Positions 1 to 8,477 of a stretch of 64,000 nucleotides of DNA are shown here, piece by piece. The notes beneath the pieces were generated by a model, which saw only the letters and a list, made by a program, of their open reading frames with translations, was not told the DNA's origin and made no database searches. Location: assembly GCA_964640055.1 (NCBI GenBank), contig CAZXFH010000008.1:24882-88881 (forward strand), read 5' to 3'. Origin of the DNA: CAZXFH01 sp964640055 (GTDB lineage: Bacteria > Fidelibacterota > UBA2242 > JAFGTP01). A program made the translations under genes and the position numbers. The stretch's first letter is position 1. Each line of letters starts with the position of its first letter.

Positions 1-18
1 ACAAATTTAACGGAATGA

Positions 19-411
19 TTAATTCTGATTGGGGGAGCTTATTTCTATCTTGAATAATTTGTTCTCGGGCTCCGGACTGTATTTCTGATCCAGGAGTCTT
101 ACCGATTTAACCGGCGCAACAGTCAACCCGAAACCAGACAGTTTACTCGCTACGGTGCTGTAGCTAATCTTGCCTGAATCATAACGAAAGGTGAACAATT
201 TTGATTTCTCATCAATAAAAATGGTTTGTACCCCTTCCATTAATTCCACAATATTCTCAATCTGCTCTGCCGCTTGATCTTTCTCAAGTTCATCGATATG
301 AATAGTCATTAGTTTGGTCGCCTGGGGATGATAGCGACTGCCCAATAAAATTCCGATCACGAACAGACAGAAAAGAGCTATTAACAGTATGTTCACGTTT
401 CTCTGCCGCAT
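19..411 (-). CDS. Membrane-anchored small protein with ferredoxin-like (HMA-like) domain
   Basis: A 130-residue protein with one N-terminal hydrophobic segment (about residues 7-24, positive residues before it), which predicts a single membrane anchor with the rest outside the cytoplasm. Residues about 34-105 have the strand-helix-strand rhythm of a heavy-metal-associated/ferredoxin-like fold: a TIHID strand, a helix, a turn, then IFIDEKSKLFTFRYD and a second helix. The CxxC metal-binding pair of true HMA domains is absent, so metal binding is unlikely. The fold call is from pattern only. It is followed, 131 bases upstream on the same strand, by the end of the UMF1-type transporter gene. Function unknown; moderately sure it is a real gene. 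Confidence 0.6.
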   Translation of the reverse strand: MRQRNVNILLIALFCLFVIGILLGSRYHPQATKLMTIHIDELEKDQAAEQIENIVELMEGVQTIFIDEKSKLFTFRYDSGKISYSTVASKLSGFGLTVAPVKSVRLLDQKYSPEPENKLFKIEISSPNQN

Positions 412-542
412 ACTTACACCACTCTGTTTGGATTATTTAAATTAGCAATGGCACCCCACTCGTAATTTATTCAATTACAAATAAATATCCAGTTATTTTT
501 TTTATAAAATCAGACTTTTACAGGTATTTCCGGTAAAATGGC

Positions 543-2318
543 TTATTCTTCCATGCGTAGATAGGAAACCTGTTCTTTACCACGCAGTTCATCGACAAAG
601 TACAGCAAAATACCACCACCAATAAACAATAAACAAATCGAGCCGATACCGGCCCGGGATGCTAAATTTGAAGAATACCCCAGGGATTTGACACTGATAT
701 TGACAATAGCTATCAAGGTTGGCCCAAAAATAGCAGCAAATTTGCCGACCATATTATAAAAACCGTAGAATTCCGCACTTTGATCTTTGGGTATGATCCT
801 TGAATAATAGGAACGGCTCAGAGCCTGAATGCCCCCTTGTACCAGACCAATTACGATCGCCAGTACATAAAACTCAATTACCCGGGTCATGAATACCCCC
901 CAGAAAGTAACCAAAATATAGATGGCAATCGTGATGAAAATGGACTTTTTCACATCCCATCGTTCGCCGAGAACACCGAATACCAAAGCAGCTGGAAATC
1001 CCACAAATTGAGTTATCAAAAGGGCTACGATCAGGGAACTGGAGGGAAATCCGATCGACATTCCATAGTCTACCGCCATCTTTATAATTGTATTCACCCC
1101 GTCGATATACATCCAGTAGCCAATCAGAAAAACAAAGATTACTTTCATATGGCGCACTTTTTTAAAGGTACGTCCTAATTGAGTGAAGCCCTGGCTTATA
1201 TAAAAGGACCAGCGTTTCTTATCTGCGTAGCGTTTACGTTCTTTCACAAATAAGATGAGAGGAATGGTAAACAATCCCCACCATATCGCCACCGAAACAA
1301 AACTCGCTCTGATCGGTAAAAATTCTTGTGCGGGGGGTAAAAAATCACTCTTTATCTGAATGTTTTCGTAATGATTTTCCAGTCCCTGTACCCCCTGCAA
1401 CGTCCCCTGTTGATAGGCCTGAAAAGTAATTTTATCCCGCAGGATGAAAAGAGCCTTATCATCTGGTTGGAGCTTACGGGTCAGATTGGTCAGTTCCAGG
1501 CTTGACTGTTCAGACTGAAAGGCCACTACCTCCGCAGTTTTATATTCACCAAAAGAAACCTTTTTTTCTATGATATCCAGATTAACATCCGCTGGTAATT
1601 GCACCTTAATAATGGCCCGATTACGCTCTTCTTGACTCATGGTTTGTATTTCGATCGGAGAGCTAATTTCACTGGTGATAATGGCCTCGCCGACTTCCTT
1701 TTCCGGGGGAATGGAAAAATCAAATTGCCTGCCAACCTGAATAGTGCGCGCATTCTGATAGAGCCGCTGTTCAATGGAGGCCGTTTCTTCTACCGGAAAT
1801 CCAAAACTGGCCGGCATCAGGTACCAAAGTACATTAATCAGAAATAATAATCCGCCGCCTAAATATCCGAAAGCAAATCCTTTGGATGAGATATAATCGA
1901 TATTCTTTTCAGTGGTCACTTCAGTCAGTAGGGAATCATAGAAAATATTGGCGCCCGAAAATCCAACTGTACCCACTACATAGAGAATGGCTGCCAGCAC
2001 CCAATATCCGAAACCGACCATAAACAGACAACCGGTCATGAGGACGCTGAGGTAGGCGAAGAAGATTAGAAATTTTTTCTTACCCGAACTCTGATCGGCA
2101 ATCGCTCCCAGAACTGGTGATAAAAGGGCTACTAATAAGGAAGCCAGAGAATTGGCAAATCCCAGAAAGGCGGTGCTTTGATTCACATCGGTTCCCGCAC
2201 TCCAATAGGTCTTGAAAAATATCGGAAAAAAACCAGCCATAACTGTGGTGGCAAAGGCGGAATTGGCCCAGTCATACCATACCCAGCCGAAAACAGCCTT
2301 ATTTTTTATCAATTTCAC
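543..2318 (-). CDS. MFS transporter, UMF1/Atg22-like family, with large extracytoplasmic insertion
   Basis: A 591-residue polytopic membrane protein. The N-terminal motif GWVWYDWANSAF and the following helices are typical of the UMF1 (Atg22-like) branch of the major facilitator superfamily, proposed in other organisms to export small metabolites; the substrate here is unknown. About five helices precede residue 170 and about seven follow residue 336. Between them lies a hydrophilic stretch of about 160 residues (172-335), in the loop before the WWGLFTIPL helix, which ordinary bacterial members (roughly 420-460 residues) lack. The start is a GTG with AAGGA seven bases upstream. The Omp85-like gene ends 23 bases downstream of... 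its start region (same strand, transcribed before it), so the two are probably co-transcribed. Confidence 0.85.
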   Translation of the reverse strand: MKLIKNKAVFGWVWYDWANSAFATTVMAGFFPIFFKTYWSAGTDVNQSTAFLGFANSLASLLVALLSPVLGAIADQSSGKKKFLIFFAYLSVLMTGCLFMVGFGYWVLAAILYVVGTVGFSGANIFYDSLLTEVTTEKNIDYISSKGFAFGYLGGGLLFLINVLWYLMPASFGFPVEETASIEQRLYQNARTIQVGRQFDFSIPPEKEVGEAIITSEISSPIEIQTMSQEERNRAIIKVQLPADVNLDIIEKKVSFGEYKTAEVVAFQSEQSSLELTNLTRKLQPDDKALFILRDKITFQAYQQGTLQGVQGLENHYENIQIKSDFLPPAQEFLPIRASFVSVAIWWGLFTIPLILFVKERKRYADKKRWSFYISQGFTQLGRTFKKVRHMKVIFVFLIGYWMYIDGVNTIIKMAVDYGMSIGFPSSSLIVALLITQFVGFPAALVFGVLGERWDVKKSIFITIAIYILVTFWGVFMTRVIEFYVLAIVIGLVQGGIQALSRSYYSRIIPKDQSAEFYGFYNMVGKFAAIFGPTLIAIVNISVKSLGYSSNLASRAGIGSICLLFIGGGILLYFVDELRGKEQVSYLRMEE

Positions 2319-2341
2319 CTTATATTCCTTAATTGTAGAAA

Positions 2342-3559
2342 TTAAAAAAGATAACCAATGTCAATATAGAGTTGACTTCCGGCCTCTTTGGAGAAGCCCA
2401 TCTCCGCGTAGACAATAAAATTCTCATTCCAGGCAATATGCAGTCCGGCACCTTTACCATCGTGTAGATTTGCCAGTCCTCCGGCTTGATCGTGCTCATC
2501 CCATACCCGGCCGAAATCATAGAAAATATTGGCGGCCAGATAGAAATCCTGGTTCGCAAATGAAAACTCATAAAACTTGTAACGCAATTCCATATTGACA
2601 AAAAACTTAGTTTCTCCGATATACCGGTTTTTATAGACACCTCTAATGGAACGGTATCCTCCCAGACCCTCATCGGCCTTCATGGAGCTGCCATAGGGAT
2701 AATACATGAAAAAAGGGGCCTCACCCAATAAATGTTCAAAAATAACCCGGTTGGCATAGACCAGATTTTTGAATAAAGTCACATAGCGCCGGTCGGTTAA
2801 GGTCAGACGCGTAAATTGATAGTCACTGCCTAATAATTTGGTGTACCATTCCAATAGAAAGCTGGACCAGGCTCCCGAATTGGGGGCTGGTTCGTTATCG
2901 CGGGTATCATAGATCAGACCCGCTTTCAGGTAATTATTTAAGCCACCATCTACTTCCTCGGCTGATACCCGGTCAGCATTCACATCTTCCTCTAACTTAG
3001 TCATCTTATCATCGTTAGGAGTATATTCATTGCTGACATTCGCAATACCCAAGCCAGCCAGGACCGAAATCAGGGGTTTATCATTTTCCCGGTAGAGCAA
3101 TGCTTTCTGTAAATTAGTGATCAATTTGGTTTGCACCGTGCGCATATTGTAATAATGGGTTCCGCGGTACTCATTATCCTCATCAATCCAATTACTGTGA
3201 TATTGCGAATCATTCCCCAGTCCATAATAGGGATAAAATTTTTCCTTTTTTAAACGCAGCCGAATATTAATACGATAGCCTTTGCCCAAAATATAGGGCG
3301 AATCAAAAAAGAGCGTATGGTCCTGTTTGCCACCGGTAGTAAAGAAAATGATCGGATTGATCTTATAATAATAGGGAGAGTAGCCACCTTCGGCATAATT
3401 GAATAAATTGAGCAAGACACCATACCCAAAACCATCATCGGCATTGTAATTCAAGGCGGGTACGCCCCCCCAGCCCCAGCCGGTACGCTGTTCGGATTGC
3501 GATAATCCCGACTGGCATAAAATGATAACTATCAAAATAGACAGTAAATAATTTCGCAT
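2342..3559 (-). CDS. Omp85/BamA-like outer-membrane beta-barrel protein
   Basis: A 405-residue protein with an N-terminal signal peptide (hydrophobic core about residues 4-20) followed by alternating strand-like segments rich in aromatic residues. Near residue 300 it has YRSIRG, which corresponds to the conserved (V/Y)RGF/Y-type motif of the Omp85 barrel, and it ends in a phenylalanine (GYLF), as outer-membrane barrels usually do. The segment NMELRYKF followed by a FYDFGRVW-type strand also fits the bacterial surface antigen (D15) barrel. No POTRA domains fit in the short N-terminal part, so this is a barrel-only relative and not BamA itself. Role unknown; possibly transport or lipid handling in the outer membrane. 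The UMF1-type transporter gene follows after 23 bases. Confidence 0.8.
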   Translation of the reverse strand: MRNYLLSILIVIILCQSGLSQSEQRTGWGWGGVPALNYNADDGFGYGVLLNLFNYAEGGYSPYYYKINPIIFFTTGGKQDHTLFFDSPYILGKGYRINIRLRLKKEKFYPYYGLGNDSQYHSNWIDEDNEYRGTHYYNMRTVQTKLITNLQKALLYRENDKPLISVLAGLGIANVSNEYTPNDDKMTKLEEDVNADRVSAEEVDGGLNNYLKAGLIYDTRDNEPAPNSGAWSSFLLEWYTKLLGSDYQFTRLTLTDRRYVTLFKNLVYANRVIFEHLLGEAPFFMYYPYGSSMKADEGLGGYRSIRGVYKNRYIGETKFFVNMELRYKFYEFSFANQDFYLAANIFYDFGRVWDEHDQAGGLANLHDGKGAGLHIAWNENFIVYAEMGFSKEAGSQLYIDIGYLF

Positions 3560-3681
3560 ATTTGCCCCCCATTTACACCAAATATTTCTAAAAAGAAAAA
3601 CGATATATCTCTATATCCTCACTACAAAGATCGCTATTGGTCTCTTTTCTGTGTTTTTAAATTAATGGTCCTTGGCTCTGT

Positions 3682-5010
3682 TTAGAAGGTATACTGGAAC
3701 CCAGCGGCAATTACAAAGGCAGTCTTATTATATTTTTCTTCATATATTGAACCAACATCATCATTTTGACCTTCCATATAAAATGTGTTAGAAGTGCCTA
3801 GACTGACAGTCATTTGGGGGGTGACAAAATATCTTAACCCAGCACCAATTGTATTGGAATTCAATCCAAAGTCCATATCGGTTTGATATTTATCCGTAGC
3901 ACCTGATTTTGAGTATAAATATCCAAAACTGACCCATAAATGATCCTTCATTTTATATTCTACACCAGCCCCTATATCGAAATCATTGGTAACCTTTTCC
4001 TCATCTCCATCCCAATTACATTGTTTATTGAAAAAATAATTGAAGTCTGTTTCTATTCTCAAAGCAGGTGTAAGATAATAGGAAATCCCCACTGCGATTT
4101 GGGTCGGAATATCCTCATTATAGGTTACACTATCAGGAAACATGCCGGTATCGCTAATAATTCCTTTTGTGTCATCTTTTTTGGTGTCTGATACAACCTG
4201 TAATTTTGTTATGTGCTCATAGCGCAATCCGATATTTAATGCTTTCATTGGGCTTATATTTAAACCAAACAATCCAGTGAAAGCCGAACCGGTTCTTTTA
4301 GAATCAACTTTAATATCCGGAATAAACCCATTAATGTTTCCATTTTGAGCAATCAAAACCGTATTCTCTAATGAGCCCTCATAGGTATTTAGGGCATATA
4401 TGTAACGCAAACCAAAAGCAGCGGATAACATTTTAGAAAAGGCATAAGAAGCCCCTAATTGTCCGGCAAAATAAATCGATGATCCGATGAACTCAGATTC
4501 CATTGAATAACCAGTAATGACACCTACTGAATCAGCTAATTCCGGATCCAAGCCCATATTTGTTAGCAACCCCGCCGGTTTACCAACTAATTTTGCCAGC
4601 TCGTAATCAAGAGAAGGCAAGCCATCGGGGAATTCTGCACTGCCCCCACCTCCAATTGGCGCAAATCCAGCGAATAGAGCTAACTTGCTCATTTTTACAG
4701 CACAATAAGCATTTGGAAATGAAGGTACAAAAGTGGTGCCCATAAATTTATCTTCATTATAATCCGGATAAGCTGCTATTACCTCTCTGGTTTGCCATAT
4801 GGTTTGATTACTCAGATAAAAATAGAAACCATCCGCTAACTTTGTTAATCCCGCTGGATTATAGAGGGCAGCATCCAAATCTGTCGTCGCGTTTCGATTC
4901 ATCATGCGAATATATTCAGCACTCTGATTGGTGTTTGTAACCATGCCAAAACAAGCAGTATAAATTAAAAATAGCATTGTAACTTTAAATATAAAATGTG
5001 TTGATCTCAT
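3682..5010 (-). CDS. OmpP1/FadL/TodX-family outer-membrane transporter
   Basis: A beta-barrel protein of about 440 residues with a signal peptide. Soon after the cleavage region it carries an ALYNPAGL segment, the NPAG signature of the FadL family, whose members pass long-chain fatty acids or other hydrophobic compounds through the outer membrane. The C-terminus ends GFQYTF, a terminal-phenylalanine beta-signal. The ATG at 5010 is preferred because AAGG lies seven bases upstream; a GTG two codons earlier (5016) is possible. The upstream lipoprotein gene ends 85 bases away on the same strand, and an Omp85-like gene follows after 122 bases. Substrate cannot be read from the sequence. Confidence 0.85.
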   Translation of the reverse strand: MRSTHFIFKVTMLFLIYTACFGMVTNTNQSAEYIRMMNRNATTDLDAALYNPAGLTKLADGFYFYLSNQTIWQTREVIAAYPDYNEDKFMGTTFVPSFPNAYCAVKMSKLALFAGFAPIGGGGSAEFPDGLPSLDYELAKLVGKPAGLLTNMGLDPELADSVGVITGYSMESEFIGSSIYFAGQLGASYAFSKMLSAAFGLRYIYALNTYEGSLENTVLIAQNGNINGFIPDIKVDSKRTGSAFTGLFGLNISPMKALNIGLRYEHITKLQVVSDTKKDDTKGIISDTGMFPDSVTYNEDIPTQIAVGISYYLTPALRIETDFNYFFNKQCNWDGDEEKVTNDFDIGAGVEYKMKDHLWVSFGYLYSKSGATDKYQTDMDFGLNSNTIGAGLRYFVTPQMTVSLGTSNTFYMEGQNDDVGSIYEEKYNKTAFVIAAGFQYTF

Positions 5011-5095
5011 TTTCACACCTTCATATAAATAGATGAGTAGATTATGATCTATACAATAACCTACTCATCTAACAACTTTTAAGTCATAATTCTTA

Positions 5096-5695
5096 TTATT
5101 GTTTTGTAAAGCCCAGCATTGTTTCACTATTTTCCGTGATTGGAACATTGGGTATGAATGTATCCGGGATACCATCTCCATTAGTATCCAAGGGTAACAC
5201 AACCGTATCAGCCACAGCTGTCTCCGAATACTCAAGACTAATTTCCTGAGGATCATCTTGATCATCAACTGTTAGCGTACCCCCAATCTGATATAAATCC
5301 CCATTAATTTGTAGCGTACTCATATCATCTGCGACTTCCCAAGTTCCTAAATCATTGAGCGGTACAATCGCTGGATTAAAACCCAAAGTGTCACTGACCA
5401 CTGGTAAATTTCCGGTCATTGTAAAACTATTATCATCTTTCAAAGTAACGCTTAACGAAACACCCATGGCATTAAATTCCGTCCATGTTAATGTATCTGC
5501 ACCTAAGGGATCACCAGAATTGACACCATACTGAGATAATTGATCGGTATCGGCAAAAACAGCTACCTTCTGCTCCATGTCAGTTAAATCCCAAATACCT
5601 ACCAAAGGATGTTCCTCTTCAATCCCCTCTTCACAAGCCATGAATCCAGCTAATAGGGCAAAAACAATCAAACCAATCACTGAAAACTTCTTCAT
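5096..5695 (-). CDS. Putative lipoprotein of unknown function
   Basis: A 199-residue protein with an N-terminal lipoprotein-type signal: MKKFSVIG, a hydrophobic core, then FMAC with the candidate lipidated cysteine at about residue 21, followed by acidic residues (EEGIEEE). The mature part begins with HPLVGIWDLTDMEQ, which resembles the opening of lipocalin-like lipoproteins where a GxW strand starts a small barrel; alternating hydrophobic strands continue (FTMTGNLP, MSTLQINGDLY). Lipocalin-like is a suggestion only. The gene is divergent from the GH13 gene at 5915 and may be transcribed with the FadL-like gene 85 bases downstream. Confidence 0.65.
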   Translation of the reverse strand: MKKFSVIGLIVFALLAGFMACEEGIEEEHPLVGIWDLTDMEQKVAVFADTDQLSQYGVNSGDPLGADTLTWTEFNAMGVSLSVTLKDDNSFTMTGNLPVVSDTLGFNPAIVPLNDLGTWEVADDMSTLQINGDLYQIGGTLTVDDQDDPQEISLEYSETAVADTVVLPLDTNGDGIPDTFIPNVPITENSETMLGFTKQ

Positions 5696-5914
5696 AACTC
5701 CACCTCTTTTTTATACTTCCTGATTAAATAACCCTCTTAAAAATTCGAAAAGTAATATAAGCATAAAAACGTCCAGAGCAAATATTTTTTCGACATTTCA
5801 TTTAATTTGTCAATAATATCAGCGGTCAATCCTAATTTTGATGCCCGCAAACTTTTTGCTGTTAATTAAGGTTTGTGATTGTTAAAATTGACCAACATTA
5901 GGTTCTAATCAAAA

Positions 5915-8455
5915 GTGACAGTCATGCAAAAATTAAGCTATATCATTATTAAATATCTCATCATGATTGGCATTATTTTGTATTCAATCAACTGTCAAAA
6001 AGGAAAAGAAAAATCCATGCAGCAATTAAAAATTCATTATCATCGTTATGATGACAGCTATGCGGGCTGGACCTTATGGACGTGGGTCAAGGATAGTACT
6101 TACGAGATAAAAGCAGAAGGTCAGGATGATTTCGGACTCATATTTAATATAGATCTTGACCAATATCCGCCACATCAGCAGCTGCATTTCTTACCCAAAT
6201 ATAAAAATTGGGCAGCCAAGGATGCACCTGACCGGAGCTGGCAAAAATCCATGGCAAACGAAATATGGATCATCCAGGAAAAGTCACTTATCTATACCCA
6301 GAAACCGGATATCTCACCTTTTATCCGGAATGCTTTTATCGACGGTAATAAGGAATTGACAGTCCTGATCTCCAATGCTATTTCCCGGGATGAGCTGTCT
6401 GACTTAAATCCGATTATCGAACTTTCCAAGACTGATTCAGAAATTAAGGTGAATAGTCTTGAATTATTTCCTGCTGATCAGGACAGTTCCGCTGTTATAA
6501 AAATAAAACTACCCCAGCCTCTCGATATGACCCAGCTACCTGGTCATCTCAGTCTGAAAGGGTATCAGCCTGGGGATTTGATTATCCGTCACATTCGGGA
6601 TGCAAAAAAGTATACTTTTAAAGACTCCCTGGGTATCTTCTATGATCCCCGTCAGACCCGGTTTAATATATTCGCTCCGGGTGCCAATCAGGTTACCCTC
6701 AACATATACAATCGGCCACAACACGACCAAGCACAACAGTATCAGTTAAAGGAACAATCACCCGGCCTCTGGACAGCCCTGGTAAACGGCGATCTTTTAG
6801 GTAAATATTATACCTATCAGGTGTCCGGTCCGGATCCGACCTATACCCATGAGGTGGAACTTATCGATCCCAATGCACGGGCTACGACGGCGCATAACGG
6901 ACGGGGTATTATCATCAATGATGACACACCCATCGCTGACAGTCCCACATTTCCTTTTGAAGATGCCATTATATACGAGCTGCATATCCGGGATTTCACT
7001 ATTGCGGAGAATTCCGGGGTTCAGAACAAGGGCAAATATCTTGGCTTCGTAGAACCTGGAACAAAGTTGCCAGGCACGGATCTTGCCACCGGTCTGGATC
7101 ATCTTTCAGAATTGGGCATCAACACAGTCCAATTGCTGCCGGTCCAGGACTTTGAACACGAAGATGTCACCAATAATTATTTCTGGGGCTATATGCCGGT
7201 TAATTTCAACGCTCCCGACGGTTGGTACGCCACCAATCCGCTGGATAAAAGCGCAGTGGTAGAATTAAAAAAACTGATCCATGGTTTACACCAAAGAGGT
7301 ATTAAAGTGGTTTTGGATGTTGTTTATAACCACACCGCGGAAACCAGTCCCAATATCCGCTATAACTTTAATGGAATTGCTCCCAATTTTTATTACCGTA
7401 CCCGTATTGACGGCAGCTACTGGAATGGATCGGGTACCGGTAATGAAGTCCGCTCCGAAACGGAAATGGTGCGCCGGTTCATTGTTGAATCAGTCAAATA
7501 CTGGGTCAGAGAATATAAGGTGGATGGCTTTCGTTTTGATCTGATGGGTTTGCATGACATGGAAACCATGCGCCAAATTGTAACTATTCTGCGTAAACTT
7601 AAACCGGACATATTCATTTACGGAGAGCCCTGGACAGCCGGCGATACCCCGATTGAACCCACCGTCAAAGGCAAGCAAAAAAACCAAGGATTTGCCGTAT
7701 TCAATGATCATTTCAGGGATGCGCTCAAAGGTCCTTGGTTCAACCTGGAACCTGGCTATGTTCAAACCGGCTCGCGCTTGGATCAAGTGAAAACTGGGAT
7801 TATGGGCAGTATCACTGACTTTGCTGCCGCCCCCACCGAGGTCATCAATTATGTTGCTTGCCATGACGGCCGCACGCTCTGGGATCGCTTGATCGCGACC
7901 ACCGAAGATAGTCTTTTCCATACCGATACCGAGCTGAAGGCCATGGATAAACTGGCGGCCGTAATCCTGCTTACTTCCCAAGGCACGCCTTTCTTGCATG
8001 GCGGTCAGGAAATCTTACGGACTAAATTCGGGTCTCATAACAGTTATAATCAACCCGATAAAATCAACAAAATTCGTTGGGATTACAAGCAGGAAAATTA
8101 TGACATCTTTCAGTACTATCAGGGACTGATCAAATTGCGCAAAGCTCATCCTATGTTCCGGCTGGCAAGCGCTGCCGATATCAAGGAAAACCTGGTATTT
8201 TTCGAAGCAATGGGACTGCCGGTGCCTGCAAAATGTATTGCCTATCAATTATCCCGGGGAGATACTGAGGATGAATGGCGACAGGTGGTGGTTCTGATTA
8301 ATCCCAATAAATCGGCCCAAAACTTCCAGATTCCCAGTGGAAAATGGATACTGGTGATCAATGACCATCAGGCCGGTACCGAAATCATCACACCCATCAA
8401 TGGCCCTGAGGTCACCCTAAAACCCATTTCAGCCATGGTCATGTACCAACTATAA
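5915..8455 (+). CDS. Exported GH13 pullulanase-type alpha-glucan debranching enzyme
   Basis: An 846-residue glycoside hydrolase that should cleave alpha-1,6 branches (pullulanase type) in starch- or glycogen-like glucans. Order of parts: a hydrophobic N-terminal signal ending near SINC (possible lipoprotein, weak lipobox); a CBM41-like region about 38-130 (IHYHRYDDSYAGWTLWTW); a CBM48-like region about 240-310; then the GH13 barrel from about 345. Catalytic residues are visible: VVYNHT (region I), nucleophile Asp542 in GFRFDL, acid/base Glu571 in YGEPW, and Asp651 in ACHDG. The YGEPW and ACHDG forms are typical of type I pullulanases. The start is a GTG at 5915 or, equally likely, the ATG at 5924; neither has a good ribosome site. 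A second GH13 gene follows after 22 bases. Confidence 0.9.
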   Translation: MTVMQKLSYIIIKYLIMIGIILYSINCQKGKEKSMQQLKIHYHRYDDSYAGWTLWTWVKDSTYEIKAEGQDDFGLIFNIDLDQYPPHQQLHFLPKYKNWAAKDAPDRSWQKSMANEIWIIQEKSLIYTQKPDISPFIRNAFIDGNKELTVLISNAISRDELSDLNPIIELSKTDSEIKVNSLELFPADQDSSAVIKIKLPQPLDMTQLPGHLSLKGYQPGDLIIRHIRDAKKYTFKDSLGIFYDPRQTRFNIFAPGANQVTLNIYNRPQHDQAQQYQLKEQSPGLWTALVNGDLLGKYYTYQVSGPDPTYTHEVELIDPNARATTAHNGRGIIINDDTPIADSPTFPFEDAIIYELHIRDFTIAENSGVQNKGKYLGFVEPGTKLPGTDLATGLDHLSELGINTVQLLPVQDFEHEDVTNNYFWGYMPVNFNAPDGWYATNPLDKSAVVELKKLIHGLHQRGIKVVLDVVYNHTAETSPNIRYNFNGIAPNFYYRTRIDGSYWNGSGTGNEVRSETEMVRRFIVESVKYWVREYKVDGFRFDLMGLHDMETMRQIVTILRKLKPDIFIYGEPWTAGDTPIEPTVKGKQKNQGFAVFNDHFRDALKGPWFNLEPGYVQTGSRLDQVKTGIMGSITDFAAAPTEVINYVACHDGRTLWDRLIATTEDSLFHTDTELKAMDKLAAVILLTSQGTPFLHGGQEILRTKFGSHNSYNQPDKINKIRWDYKQENYDIFQYYQGLIKLRKAHPMFRLASAADIKENLVFFEAMGLPVPAKCIAYQLSRGDTEDEWRQVVVLINPNKSAQNFQIPSGKWILVINDHQAGTEIITPINGPEVTLKPISAMVMYQL

Positions 8456-8477
8456 AACTAAAATTATTAGGGTAGGT

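Noticed and set aside
7490..7999. Open frame of 169 codons antisense to the pullulanase-type gene
   Set aside because: The opposite strand carries the GH13 catalytic motifs across the same bases, so this is a shadow.
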